Below, piece after piece: positions 36,655-45,124 of a DNA stretch of 64,000 nucleotides. Both the position numbers and the translations under genes were made by a program. The notes under the pieces are model-generated. The model was not told the DNA's origin and ran no database searches. It was given only the letters and a program-made list of their open reading frames with translations. Source of the stretch: Marinomonas sargassi (GTDB taxonomy: Bacteria; Pseudomonadota; Gammaproteobacteria; Pseudomonadales; Marinomonadaceae); contig NZ_JAOVZB010000005.1 in assembly GCF_025716875.1 (NCBI RefSeq), forward strand, positions 1 to 64,000, in the 5' to 3' direction. Position 1 is the stretch's first letter. The number at the start of each line of letters is the position of its first letter.

Positions 36655-37139
36655 TTTTTGTTCATCTCATTTTTTAAATCGTCAAATTTTTCGTGCAGGC
36701 GCATTAACTCTAGCTCTAATTTTAAATTAATTTCAAAAGTCGCTTTTTGCTCTAATCGGTCTTTCGCAACTTGTCGATTTTGAGACATCATAATGATTGG
36801 AGCTTGAAACGCTGCTAAACTTGAAAGCCCTAGGTTTAATAAAATAAATGGGTAAGGGTCAAATGCAAGCTCTCCAACCAACCACATAGTATTCAATAAA
36901 ATCCAGCCAAGTATGAAAGCAAAAAATAAACCTATAAAGGTCCAAGAACCTCCAAAGGCGGCAATTTTATCTGCCACTAACTGACCAAATGTGAGGCTAT
37001 CATGAAAGGTCTCATTCACATTTTCAGATACGGCTGTGCTCTCCGCAATACTGTCTATTACTTTTTTCTCGCCACCACTTAAGTCATCATACTTTTGACC
37101 TAATAGAGCTTTAGCCAAATTTTCAAAATATTTTTTCAC
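36651..37139 (-). CDS. DUF1003 membrane protein
   Basis: 162 residues from a GTG start at 37139 with GAGGG upstream; an ORF extension to 37208 lacks family similarity. Two membrane helices (about 62-84 and 95-115: TFIGLFFAFILGWILLN and PYPFILLNLGLSSLAAFQAPIIMMSQNRQ) are followed by a charged coiled-coil tail (EINLKLELELMRLHEKFDDLK), the DUF1003 layout. The function is unknown. Coupling to an MscS-like gene suggests a joint role at the membrane, possibly osmotic or ion-related; that is inference. Confidence 0.82.
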   Translation of the reverse strand: MKKYFENLAKALLGQKYDDLSGGEKKVIDSIAESTAVSENVNETFHDSLTFGQLVADKIAAFGGSWTFIGLFFAFILGWILLNTMWLVGELAFDPYPFILLNLGLSSLAAFQAPIIMMSQNRQVAKDRLEQKATFEINLKLELELMRLHEKFDDLKNEMNKK

Positions 37140-37339
37140 GTATAACACCCTCTTTAATTCATGGAAGCAAAAACACACTGATAACACTTTTAACAATCTA
37201 ACCAACACACATTTTTCAATGTATTCAAAAGAAAAGATAGTAACAGAATGTCACTTCCTGAACGCAACATCTCTGTTTAAATCAAAAATTAATAGATCTT
37301 AATGATATTAAATAAAAGTGCTAAACAGGCTATTAAAAT

Positions 37340-37759
37340 CTATTTTAATTTCTTGCCTGTCACTTCATTTTTAATTGCTCCAGATGCCGCTAAACCTAAC
37401 AGTCGTCGAAATTTAGGACACTCTATATGACTAGGCGCAGAACAAACAGCAGCATGTCGAAGACCATCACGCATAGCAGAAAGCTGCTGTATTGTTTTGT
37501 CTAATTCATCGGCTTTTTTTACTAATAAACCTCTATCAATATTAGGTTCTCGTCCATTACCTAGCATGGGGGCAATTTCGTCTAACGAGAAACCGGCAAC
37601 TTGACCTAACGCGATCAAGGCAAGTCGATCTAGGACATTGGCTCCAAAGACGCGACGTAAGCCTTGCCTTCCAATTGATTTGATTAAGCCCTTTTCTTCA
37701 TAAAATCGTAACGTCGAAGCTGGCACTGCAGAACGCTTCGCAACTTCAGAAATATCCAT
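37340..37759 (-). CDS. MerR family regulator with CueR-like Cys-x7-Cys loop
   Basis: 139 residues from the ATG at 37759 (AAGGGG upstream; 15 more codons are open). The winged helix is at 1-70 (MDISEVAKRSAVPASTLRFYEEKGLI), the dimer helix at about 75-105 (LDKTIQQLSAMRDGLRHA), then CSAPSHIECPKF. The two cysteines are separated by seven residues, the spacing of the metal-binding loop in CueR. Divergent from a DUF2938-DUF2798 pair across a promoter with a 19-bp spacer, the hallmark of MerR-activated promoters. Effector unknown; a thiophilic metal or an oxidant is possible. Confidence 0.85.
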   Translation of the reverse strand: MDISEVAKRSAVPASTLRFYEEKGLIKSIGRQGLRRVFGANVLDRLALIALGQVAGFSLDEIAPMLGNGREPNIDRGLLVKKADELDKTIQQLSAMRDGLRHAAVCSAPSHIECPKFRRLLGLAASGAIKNEVTGKKLK

Positions 37760-37768
37760 CTCCACCCC

Positions 37769-37799
37769 TTGACCTAAAGTCGACTTTAAGTCGTACGCT
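37769..37799 (+). promoter_or_regulatory. MerR-type promoter/operator
   Basis: A -35 TTGACC (37769-37774) and a -10 TACGCT (37794-37799) are separated by 19 bp. The spacer holds the perfect palindrome TAAAGTCGACTTTA (37775-37788). An over-long spacer with a centred dyad is how MerR proteins activate by DNA distortion. It drives DUF2938-DUF2798 and overlaps the start of the merR gene. Confidence 0.8.
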
Positions 37800-37833
37800 A
37801 GCATTTATTACTTAATTAAAGAAAGGAAAATGT

Positions 37834-38325
37834 ATGAAAGATTGGTTATTGGTTCTATGTGTCGGCATTGGAGCGACCCTGATCATGGATATATGGGGGC
37901 TGCTAAGAAAGCCTCTCTTGGGTAGTCCTTTTCCCAATTATGCTTTTGTAGGCCGTTGGATTATGTATATGCCACGTGGTGTTTTTCATCACACACCAAT
38001 TAGTGGTTCAGCACCAATGAAGGGTGAGCATCTCGTGGGCTGGATTATTCATTACCTAACAGGAATTGCGTTTGCAGTTTTGTTAACCACCTTATGGGGA
38101 AGCACTTGGTTACAAAACCCAACCTTGGCTCCTGCAATACTCGTTGGCGTGGGCACCATTATTGCCCCCTTCCTATTAATGCAGCCTGCGATGGGATCGG
38201 GTATTGCTTCCTCTAAAACAAAGGCTCCTAACTCAGCTCGTTTGCAAAGCTTAATTACTCATATTGTTTTTGGGCTTGGCTTATATGTATCTGGGTTAAT
38301 CGTAAAACATACTTTTTCATTGTAA
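37834..38325 (+). CDS. DUF2938 membrane protein
   Basis: 163 residues, mostly hydrophobic, with four to five membrane helices (WLLVLCVGIGATLIMDIW, LVGWIIHYLTGIAFAVLLTTLW, LAPAILVGVGTIIAPFLLMQP, LITHIVFGLGLYVSGLI). Conserved text includes GRWIMYMPRGVF and HHTPISGSAPMKGEH, with several His residues. AAGGA precedes the ATG. First gene under the MerR-type promoter. Function unknown; regulation by a Cys-rich MerR protein hints at a stress or metal role. Confidence 0.85.
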   Translation: MKDWLLVLCVGIGATLIMDIWGLLRKPLLGSPFPNYAFVGRWIMYMPRGVFHHTPISGSAPMKGEHLVGWIIHYLTGIAFAVLLTTLWGSTWLQNPTLAPAILVGVGTIIAPFLLMQPAMGSGIASSKTKAPNSARLQSLITHIVFGLGLYVSGLIVKHTFSL

Positions 38326-38352
38326 AAACACTATCTAATATAGGAGAAAACT

Positions 38353-38577
38353 ATGCGTATTCCTCGTCGTTTCACCCCCATTCTATTTGGCGGTCTACTT
38401 TCACTCATCATGGTCTGCGTGGTGTCAGCTTTTGTTCTAACCATATCTCAAGGGATACAACCAGACTTTACCAGTGTCTGGTTGAAAAGCTGCCTCACCA
38501 CATGGCCTGTCGCCTTCCCGACTGTTTTGGTAGTGGCTCCACTTGTTCGAAAACTTGTCGAGCGGATAACTCTTTAA
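38353..38577 (+). CDS. DUF2798 small membrane protein
   Basis: 74 residues with two predicted helices (about 10-32 and 48-66). It opens RIPRRFTPILFGGLLSLIMV and ends in PVAFPTVLVVAPLVRKLVE, the family pattern. It lies 27 bp after the DUF2938 gene with GGAG before the ATG and so belongs to the same MerR-controlled transcript. Function unknown. Confidence 0.82.
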   Translation: MRIPRRFTPILFGGLLSLIMVCVVSAFVLTISQGIQPDFTSVWLKSCLTTWPVAFPTVLVVAPLVRKLVERITL

Positions 38578-38648
38578 TATTAGGTAAAGCTAAAAACTCG
38601 CTGTGCACTATGCTGTTGATTCAGCATGCTGCACATCGACTTATATTG

Positions 38649-39089
38649 CTAGAAAGTATTTCTCAGATCTCTCGCCCACTGCTCTCTGATAGGCCTTTGT
38701 GTTTCAACTTTATTAGAACGATACAAGTTGTCATTTTGAAATCTACATTTCACATGCACATGTAAATGCCAAACATCCTGTGAGCCACTAGGTTCATTAT
38801 GCTGCCAAATAGTGATGCCATCGGTATTCCATAATTCACGGCATTTGGATGCGATTCGTTTTGAGACTTGCATTACTTCGGCTAACAACTCGTCTGAAAT
38901 ATCATAAATATTCTCTACGTGTTGTTTAGGAATAACAAGAAATGTTGGGCCTGAGTTTTCTTGATGGTGCAAGCTGATACAAACGAATACATTGGCTGTT
39001 TCATAAACAACATCTTCTTCATTATGAAGCCCTGCTCGAATCATATTGCAAAAAGGGCATGAATAATTTTCTGGCTCATGGTTGTACAA
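38649..39089 (-). CDS. HIT family protein
   Basis: Nucleotide hydrolase or transferase fold. The zinc-type CPFC motif sits at the N-terminus (ENYSCPFCNMI) and the histidine triad HLHVHV near the end (WHLHVHVKC). I chose TTG at 39089 (146 residues) because AAGGAG lies 7 bases upstream; the open frame to 39191 lacks HIT similarity. Likely hydrolyses a nucleotide phosphoramidate or dinucleotide, but the substrate is not predictable. Single gene. Confidence 0.82.
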   Translation of the reverse strand: MYNHEPENYSCPFCNMIRAGLHNEEDVVYETANVFVCISLHHQENSGPTFLVIPKQHVENIYDISDELLAEVMQVSKRIASKCRELWNTDGITIWQHNEPSGSQDVWHLHVHVKCRFQNDNLYRSNKVETQRPIREQWARDLRNTF

Positions 39090-39294
39090 GACAATTCTCC
39101 TTCTAATACGCCTAAAGTCGCCAATATTATCCCCCCTTAATGCCCCTTGCTCACAAATAAAAATATTCGATGCAGCGGGGTCGTACAGCATTAAGATTAT
39201 CGAACATCTGTGCTCGAGAAAATTCTCTTTTAATTAGTGAATGCGGCTTAGCTACATTCACCCAGAGCTAAGAAGAACTAACAAAATTGACTTG

Positions 39295-39708
39295 TTATAC
39301 TGTTTGTTGGGTTAAGCTGAACCAGTTACCAGAGTTATCTTTTCCCAGTGCTTCTATGCCATAAAATTGTTCTGTAGGTGGTTGAGTAAATTCGACGCCT
39401 TTTGCAATCAATTCATCATAAGTTTTTTGGCAGTCGTCTGTTTCAAAAACTCCAACACCAAATGCACCTGCTGCCACTAAATCACGAATTTTCTCTGCCG
39501 AATCTTTATCAAACATTGGACCTTCTTTTGGTTCCGCCAAAACTAACTCAAGCTTAGGCTGTGCTTTTGCGAATACCGTTAGCCAACGGAAGCCACCATC
39601 CATTGTCATGTCCATTCCCACTTCAAAGCCAAGCTTTTCCGTATAAAACGTTAACGCTTCATCCTGATCTAATACATGTACCGTTACATGAGCTATACCT
39701 TGAATCAT
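39295..39708 (-). CDS. VOC (glyoxalase/bleomycin-resistance) family protein
   Basis: 137 residues with two beta-alpha-beta-beta-beta modules. The first opens IAHVTVHVLDQDEALTFYTEKLGF, and the second holds GVGVFETDDCQKTYDELIAKGVEF. The metal-ligand positions His8, Glu52 in LELVLAEP and a C-terminal Glu (YGIEALGKDNSGNWF) are plausible, so a metal-dependent lyase or dioxygenase is possible. AAGGAG precedes the ATG. The araC gene just upstream on the same strand probably regulates it. Confidence 0.85.
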   Translation of the reverse strand: MIQGIAHVTVHVLDQDEALTFYTEKLGFEVGMDMTMDGGFRWLTVFAKAQPKLELVLAEPKEGPMFDKDSAEKIRDLVAAGAFGVGVFETDDCQKTYDELIAKGVEFTQPPTEQFYGIEALGKDNSGNWFSLTQQTV

Positions 39709-39783
39709 TTTCTACTCCTTATTTAATGTGTACTAAGACTCTAGCAGAATAGGTTGTACTTATTTTCTTCTATATTGCTGTCT

Positions 39784-40215
39784 TCACTTCTTTGGCTCAT
39801 TCGCTTTAAAGCCAAATAAGTTCTGCGCAAAACAAAGAGGGATAGATTGCATCGGAAAGCGGTGGGGCTCATTGGCTAGACTACTAAGCTGACGGCGGTA
39901 TTGAGATGGAGACATGCCTACCTTCTCACTAAATAAAGAAGAGAAACTGCCAATACTGGAATACCCTACCTCAGTACAAATTTCACTTATGCTAGAGCCT
40001 TCCGTTACTAACAGTTGTTTGGCTTTTTCAATTCTTAATCTGGCCACAAAGGCATTAGGCGATTCGCCAAACACACTCGTGAAGACCCTAGAAAAATGAT
40101 ACTGAGACATACACGAATGCTCAGCCACTTTACTTAAGCTAAATTCATCCTTGTAATGCTCCTGTAGGTAATCTCGACCTGCACAGACTTTTTTATATTG
40201 AAAATGCCTAATCAT
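39784..40215 (-). CDS. AraC family regulator (DNA-binding domain only)
   Basis: 143 residues, almost solely the two helix-turn-helix units of AraC proteins (FSLSKVAEHSCMSQYHFSRVF and SISEICTEVGYSSIGSFSSLF, then GMSPSQYRR). No ligand-binding domain is present; a short C-terminal extension (LSSLANEPHRFPMQSIP) follows. It precedes the VOC gene by 75 bp on the same strand, an arrangement seen elsewhere between such regulators and VOC genes. Confidence 0.87.
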   Translation of the reverse strand: MIRHFQYKKVCAGRDYLQEHYKDEFSLSKVAEHSCMSQYHFSRVFTSVFGESPNAFVARLRIEKAKQLLVTEGSSISEICTEVGYSSIGSFSSLFSEKVGMSPSQYRRQLSSLANEPHRFPMQSIPLCFAQNLFGFKANEPKK

Positions 40216-40293
40216 AATTTATATTCTTAAACTGATTGGGTGATACAGCAATGTCGATAAAGCTCACTTTCTATCTATAAACATACTAAGAAA

Positions 40294-40809
40294 TTAGTTC
40301 TTTTTGTATTTATGCAAAAGTGGCTTAGGTATATGGCAATAGTCATCCGGAAAGCGCGTTAGTCTCTCTTGATGTTCATCATCACTTTTCACATAGTTGG
40401 TAAGAGGCAGTACTTCGACCACAATCTTGTCGGCATCATCACGTCGGGCTATGTATTCTTTAGCTATTTTAAGATGATGCTCTTGCATGCTGTAAACAGC
40501 AGTTCGGTATTTTATGCCTACGTCTTCACCCTGCTTGTTCAAGCTGTATGGATCAATAATTTCAAAGAAGTAATCCATTAAGTTATCTAGGCTAATATGT
40601 TCAGCATCGAATATGACTTTTACACACTCCGCATAGCCATCGTAATCGGCTTTAGTCGTATTCTCTGTGCCATTCGCACGCCCAGCTTCTGTCGAAACAA
40701 CGTGGGGCAAGTGTTTCATATACTCTTGCACTCCCCATAAACAGCCACCAGCAAAATACACGGTTTCTAGGCTCTCTTTGGTGTTTTCAGTATGCTCTTG
40801 CTTCATCAT
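40294..40809 (-). CDS. msrA: Peptide-methionine (S)-S-oxide reductase MsrA
   Basis: Repairs methionine S-sulfoxide. The catalytic cysteine is in FAGGCLWGVQEYM (GCLWG instead of the usual GCFWG). The conserved YDGYAECVKVIFD and DPYSLNKQGEDVGIKYRTAVY follow. 171 residues, cytoplasmic. No MsrB is adjacent. Resolving cysteines at the C-terminus are lacking, so recycling may differ from E. coli MsrA. Confidence 0.92.
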   Translation of the reverse strand: MMKQEHTENTKESLETVYFAGGCLWGVQEYMKHLPHVVSTEAGRANGTENTTKADYDGYAECVKVIFDAEHISLDNLMDYFFEIIDPYSLNKQGEDVGIKYRTAVYSMQEHHLKIAKEYIARRDDADKIVVEVLPLTNYVKSDDEHQERLTRFPDDYCHIPKPLLHKYKKN

Positions 40810-40961
40810 TTTTTACTCAAGTATTGATTCATTATTTTCGCTCATTATAGAAATGAAAATGCACAGTAAAAGCTTCCTTGAGCTTTCTACAATTCAAACC
40901 CTAATGCATTGAAAGTTTTTCTGTATTATAAAAGCTCTCTTCTCTATTCAATAAGCTTATT

Positions 40962-41672
40962 ATGACTAACAAATACAAAATTGTGCGTTTAACTGAGACA
41001 ACCGTCTCAAATGCATTCGATAAAGAGGCAGAGCTGTTAAAACAAGTTCAAGAAGGCAAGTTGCAGCAGGCCTTATTATTATGGCAACCCAGCGATAAAA
41101 CCGTGGTATTGCCCGCCAGTAAAAAATGGCTCGCCAACCCAGAGCTGGTATCCCAGCTAGAGCAAGACAATTGGCTCATTCTGCCTCGTAGAACCGGTGG
41201 TGCGCCTGTCCCTCAAACCTCTGGAGTCATCAACCTATCCCACATTTATAGAGCACAGAGTGATTCGAAAGATTTAATCAAGCAAGGTTATAAAAGCCTG
41301 TGTGATGTACTAAAACACTTCTTTAGTGGTTTTGACTTAGAAGCAAAGACACATGCCACACCACACTCTTATTGTGATGGTGACTACAACGTTAATTTAG
41401 ACGGTAAGAAAATCATTGGTACAGCGCAGCGTATTCTCACCACCAAAACACAAGAAAAGATCGTTCTAGTACAAGCTTGTATTTTGATAAATGTAAATAT
41501 CGAAGAACTCGTTCATCCAGTTAACTTATGCTACCAACTTAACCAACACGAAGAGCGAATAAAACCAGAGGTGCATACCTGTCTACAGCAACATTGCTCA
41601 GTTTTGCCAACAACAAGCGAGCTCTATGATCGACTGGTACAGTCCTTTATTAATTATCAGCGCCAAACATAG
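40962..41672 (+). CDS. Lipoate-protein ligase family protein
   Basis: 236 residues of the biotin/lipoate protein ligase fold. The loop LILPRRTGGAPVPQTSGVINLS corresponds to the RRxxGGG nucleotide/lipoyl loop, with the usual His after it replaced. The lysine region is NLDGKKIIGTAQR. No accessory C-terminal domain and no substrate carrier gene nearby. It may attach lipoate or octanoate, or be a specialised amidotransferase. Confidence 0.78.
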   Translation: MTNKYKIVRLTETTVSNAFDKEAELLKQVQEGKLQQALLLWQPSDKTVVLPASKKWLANPELVSQLEQDNWLILPRRTGGAPVPQTSGVINLSHIYRAQSDSKDLIKQGYKSLCDVLKHFFSGFDLEAKTHATPHSYCDGDYNVNLDGKKIIGTAQRILTTKTQEKIVLVQACILINVNIEELVHPVNLCYQLNQHEERIKPEVHTCLQQHCSVLPTTSELYDRLVQSFINYQRQT

Positions 41673-41687
41673 CTGGATAAAAACCGA

Positions 41688-42611
41688 CTAAAATAAATGG
41701 GTTTGTACCCTTTTCCAAAGTCGACCATCAATAGCTGAAAAACCAATGGCAATTAATAACATTCCTACAAAGTGCATTGGTTCTAAAACCTCGTCTAAAA
41801 AAAACGCGCCAAGAAAAATCGCTGAGACGGGAACCAATAAAGTCACCAGAGATGTATTAGTCGCACCAGCTAATTCAAGAATTTTAAAAAATAATACATA
41901 TGCTATAGCCGTTGACGCAACAGCAAGACCAATAATTGCCAACCAAGTTGTCATACTGATTGCCTTTAGATCTATATCTCCTTCCACCCAAAGAGTAAGC
42001 GGTAATAAAACAAAGGTCGACGCCGTTACTTGCCCAGCTGCAGTAATAACAGGATTTACGCCTAATGCTTTGAATCGCCGGCCATATACTCCAGCAAAGG
42101 CATAAGATAACGTTGCCGCTACTATCGCTAACTGCGCAATTAAATTCCCCCCACCTTCAAGTGCCGGTAGGCCAATCATCACCACCACACCGCAGAACCC
42201 TAACATTACTCCTAATAATTTAAGGGGGGTTGGCCGCTCATCCGCTAACAAGAGACCCGCTACTGCCACGGTAAAAATAGGCGTAGCTGCATTAAGAATC
42301 GAAGCTAATCCAGAAGCAATTTGAGTTTGCCCCCAAACAATCAAGATAAAAGGAAAAACATTATTAAGAACACCCATTCCCAAAAAAGCACGCCACACTT
42401 TCAAGCTTTTAGGGGGCTGTAATCCCATAATGAATGCAATACACCACAAAACAATCGCGGCAATTCCAACCCGAAGCGTCACAATAGTCAGCGGTTGAAG
42501 CTCGTTAACTACAACACCAACAAAGAAAAAAGAACCACCCCATAAGATTGAAAGTAAAATAAGCATTGCCCATACTTTCACTGTCATTGAAGGAGCCACT
42601 GTAGATTTCAT
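41688..42611 (-). CDS. EamA/DMT family transporter
   Basis: 307 residues with ten predicted membrane helices in two EamA repeats. The first opens LLSILWGGSFFFVGVVV; the second contains AYAFAGVYGRR-like text and ends with LDEVLEPMHFVGMLLIAIGF. These proteins export metabolites or amino acids; the substrate cannot be read from sequence. Convergent with the lipoate-ligase-like gene with only 15 bp between them. Confidence 0.88.
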   Translation of the reverse strand: MKSTVAPSMTVKVWAMLILLSILWGGSFFFVGVVVNELQPLTIVTLRVGIAAIVLWCIAFIMGLQPPKSLKVWRAFLGMGVLNNVFPFILIVWGQTQIASGLASILNAATPIFTVAVAGLLLADERPTPLKLLGVMLGFCGVVVMIGLPALEGGGNLIAQLAIVAATLSYAFAGVYGRRFKALGVNPVITAAGQVTASTFVLLPLTLWVEGDIDLKAISMTTWLAIIGLAVASTAIAYVLFFKILELAGATNTSLVTLLVPVSAIFLGAFFLDEVLEPMHFVGMLLIAIGFSAIDGRLWKRVQTHLF

Positions 42612-42818
42612 AAAAATTCAGCCATGTAAAAAAGATTGGTCTCATACTAACAGCCTCACATCTAAGAAAATATCTGAAAAAAGTGAGGTATTGAAGAAAT
42701 TAATCAGCATTAAAAAAATGAGCCTGAGACAATTTTAATTACCCAACAAGAACCAGATACTTGTGGCATGCTAAATATGATCAAATGATGCCATTATCAA
42801 TGAAAGAGTAAATGAGTT

Positions 42819-43895
42819 ATGCCTATGCTATCTAAAAGTGAAATGGAAAAAGCCGTCCTAACGCGAGACAGTACTTTTGATGGTCAGTTTTACTATGGGG
42901 TCATTACCACAGGTGTCTTTTGTGTACCTTCGTGCCCTAGTAAAGCGGCGAATCCTGAAAATATTAGATTCTTTGAAAAAAGTACAGACGCTATGGCATC
43001 TGGCTTTCGCCCATGCAAACGCTGTAACCCTGCCCAGCAGGGAAAGGGTATTGACCACCTTATTCAGGTAGCTCGTTATATAGAGAATAATCTCGATGAA
43101 AAACTCACATTGGATACCCTTGCTGAAGTAGCACAGCTTTCGCCTTCGCAATTACAAAAGCGCTTCAAAGCCTCTTTTGGCCTATCTCCCAAACAATACC
43201 AAGACGCTATTCGCATGCAGTCTTTCAAAGATTCCCTATCAGCAGGAAATAGCGTAACAGAGGCCGTTTATGACTCTGGGTTTAGCTCCAGTAGCCGTGT
43301 GTATGGTGAAGCTAGCCGCCAAATGGGGATGACACCTAAAGCTTACAAAGATGGCGGCAAAGGTGAGGTCATTCATTATGCCTGTCGACCTACAGATTTA
43401 GGGCTCATTATGATGGCAGCCACAGAAAAAGGAGTTTGCTCCGTTCAATTTGGCGACGAAGAAGGAGAGCTGTTTTCTCAATTATCGAAAGAATTTCCCC
43501 ATGCTGACATTCGCCTTTCTGCCGCACAAGACAGCCTAGCATTAGATAATTGGATTGAAGCGCTAGACGCACATATACATCAAGGTGCACCTAAGCCTGA
43601 TATTCCCCTTGATATCAGGGGAACAGCCTTTCAAGTGACTGTCTGGAACTTTCTAATGAGCATCAAAGAAGGACAAGTCATGAGCTATGGGGAAGTTGCC
43701 GAAAAAATTGGTAAGGAAAAAGCCGTTCGCGCAGTAGGAACGGCTTGTGGAAAAAACACCATTGGCTACCTAATACCCTGTCATAGGGTACTAAGAAGTG
43801 ACGGTTCTCTAGGCGGCTACCGATGGGGATTAGAGCGCAAACGCGCCCTACTCGACCAAGAAAAACAAAAAGGTAAGAAAACAGCGATTAATTAA
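42819..43895 (+). CDS. ada: Bifunctional adaptive response protein Ada
   Basis: DNA alkylation repair protein and transcription activator. The N-terminal Ada zinc domain has GVFCVPSCPSKAANPENIRFF and RPCKRCNP, whose first Cys accepts methyl from phosphotriesters. An AraC-type HTH follows at about 85-185. The C-terminal O6-methylguanine methyltransferase has the active-site IPCHRV and GGYRWGLERK. 358 residues, full-length. No alkB or alkA is adjacent. It overlaps the opposing lysE gene by 8 bp at the 3' end. Confidence 0.95.
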   Translation: MPMLSKSEMEKAVLTRDSTFDGQFYYGVITTGVFCVPSCPSKAANPENIRFFEKSTDAMASGFRPCKRCNPAQQGKGIDHLIQVARYIENNLDEKLTLDTLAEVAQLSPSQLQKRFKASFGLSPKQYQDAIRMQSFKDSLSAGNSVTEAVYDSGFSSSSRVYGEASRQMGMTPKAYKDGGKGEVIHYACRPTDLGLIMMAATEKGVCSVQFGDEEGELFSQLSKEFPHADIRLSAAQDSLALDNWIEALDAHIHQGAPKPDIPLDIRGTAFQVTVWNFLMSIKEGQVMSYGEVAEKIGKEKAVRAVGTACGKNTIGYLIPCHRVLRSDGSLGGYRWGLERKRALLDQEKQKGKKTAIN

Positions 43896-44517
43896 CTTTC
43901 GTTGTGATGACCTTTAGCCCCAACAGAATCATAGCGCCACCCAATACACGGTCTACCCAGTGCCCCATTTTCTTAAACTGCTTCATAACGGCAGGACGAG
44001 ACAGCAGGCCAACCACAAGGGAGAACCAAGCAAGTTGCAGTAGCATGATCCAAGCGCTGTAAATAGCTAACTGATGCAAAGGCATGTCGGGTGACAAGAC
44101 TACAGTAAACAAGGAAACAAAATAAATAGGCGCTTTCGGATTTAGGGCATTACACAGAAAGCCCACACCAATACTACGTTTAGCAGAATACTGCTCCACT
44201 TTATTCGCCGAAAAATCCGCCTCTGTCATAGGCTTTGCTCTTAAGCCTTTTATCCCTAAATAAATAAGGTATCCACCACCTAATATTTTTATGGCCCATA
44301 GGGCACTGGTTGAGTTGGCAATAACAGTCGCTAAACCTAATGCGGAATAAATGATATGGATAGATAAACCCAAGGCGATACCAATGCTGCACATCAGACC
44401 AGCCTTTTTACCGTTAGAGAGGGTTTGCTGGGAAACCAAAACAAAATCTGGCCCAGGGGACGCAGCCGCTAAAATATGTATCGAGGTAATAATCAATAAG
44501 CCTTGGAATAAATCCAT
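43888..44517 (-). CDS. LysE/RhtB family exporter
   Basis: Six-helix amino acid exporter type. It begins MDLFQGLLIITSIHILAAASPGPDFVLV with the family motif SPGPD(F/M). I chose the ATG at 44517 (209 residues) because TTGGAG forms its ribosome-binding site; the four upstream codons start with that same TTG. Substrate likely a neutral amino acid or homoserine lactone, not determinable here. Convergent with ada. Confidence 0.88.
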   Translation of the reverse strand: MDLFQGLLIITSIHILAAASPGPDFVLVSQQTLSNGKKAGLMCSIGIALGLSIHIIYSALGLATVIANSTSALWAIKILGGGYLIYLGIKGLRAKPMTEADFSANKVEQYSAKRSIGVGFLCNALNPKAPIYFVSLFTVVLSPDMPLHQLAIYSAWIMLLQLAWFSLVVGLLSRPAVMKQFKKMGHWVDRVLGGAMILLGLKVITTKVN

Positions 44518-44589
44518 TTTATTCTCCAATTTTTCTTCAAGATAAAGACAATCAATAGGGGGAAACTTAGCTTTTTCAAGGACTGAAGC

Positions 44590-45033
44590 TTACTTTTGTT
44601 GAGGTGAGCGTTCCATAAAATAATGAATATCGTTCTCTGATGTCACTCGAAAGCCATAACGCTTATACAGTGAACCAACAGGGTTCCATTTCAAATATTC
44701 CAAAATAACTGTCTTGGAATATTTATCACACTCTTCTAAAAATGCAGATAATACCTGTGAGCCAATACCTTTATTTTGATATTTACTCAGTAAATAAAAC
44801 TCACCAAAGCGGGTATGCTCAGGCAATTTATGAATAGATAGAGTGCCGATAGGCTCCCCATCTAACATAATAATAAACCAAGGTTTTTCAGAATAGCGCT
44901 GTTGATGAAGTGAACGCTGGAATACCTCATCCCAGCCCCACTTAAATTCGATATGAGTCCCCATGGCCTGCCGCTTTGCTTCAAAGGCGAATTCGATGTC
45001 AGTGTCTAAGGCTGGCCGTAGAGTAATATCCAT
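44590..45033 (-). CDS. GNAT family N-acetyltransferase
   Basis: 147 residues from the ATG at 45033 (nine earlier codons are open). GNAT core FGEFYLLSKYQNKGIGSQVLSAFLEEC and a final strand region WNPVGSLYKRYGFRV. The early text (FAFEAKRQAMGTHIEFKWGWDE) recalls acetyltransferases of the small-molecule or antibiotic type. Substrate unknown. Ends a cluster of single-gene units. Confidence 0.8.
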   Translation of the reverse strand: MDITLRPALDTDIEFAFEAKRQAMGTHIEFKWGWDEVFQRSLHQQRYSEKPWFIIMLDGEPIGTLSIHKLPEHTRFGEFYLLSKYQNKGIGSQVLSAFLEECDKYSKTVILEYLKWNPVGSLYKRYGFRVTSENDIHYFMERSPQQK

Positions 45034-45124
45034 AGTTAACACATTTTCCTTAAAGTACATAAAAAACCTATGCCTATAAAAACATAGAAACCATTATCAC
45101 TCTAGGGACAAAACAGGCCATGCA

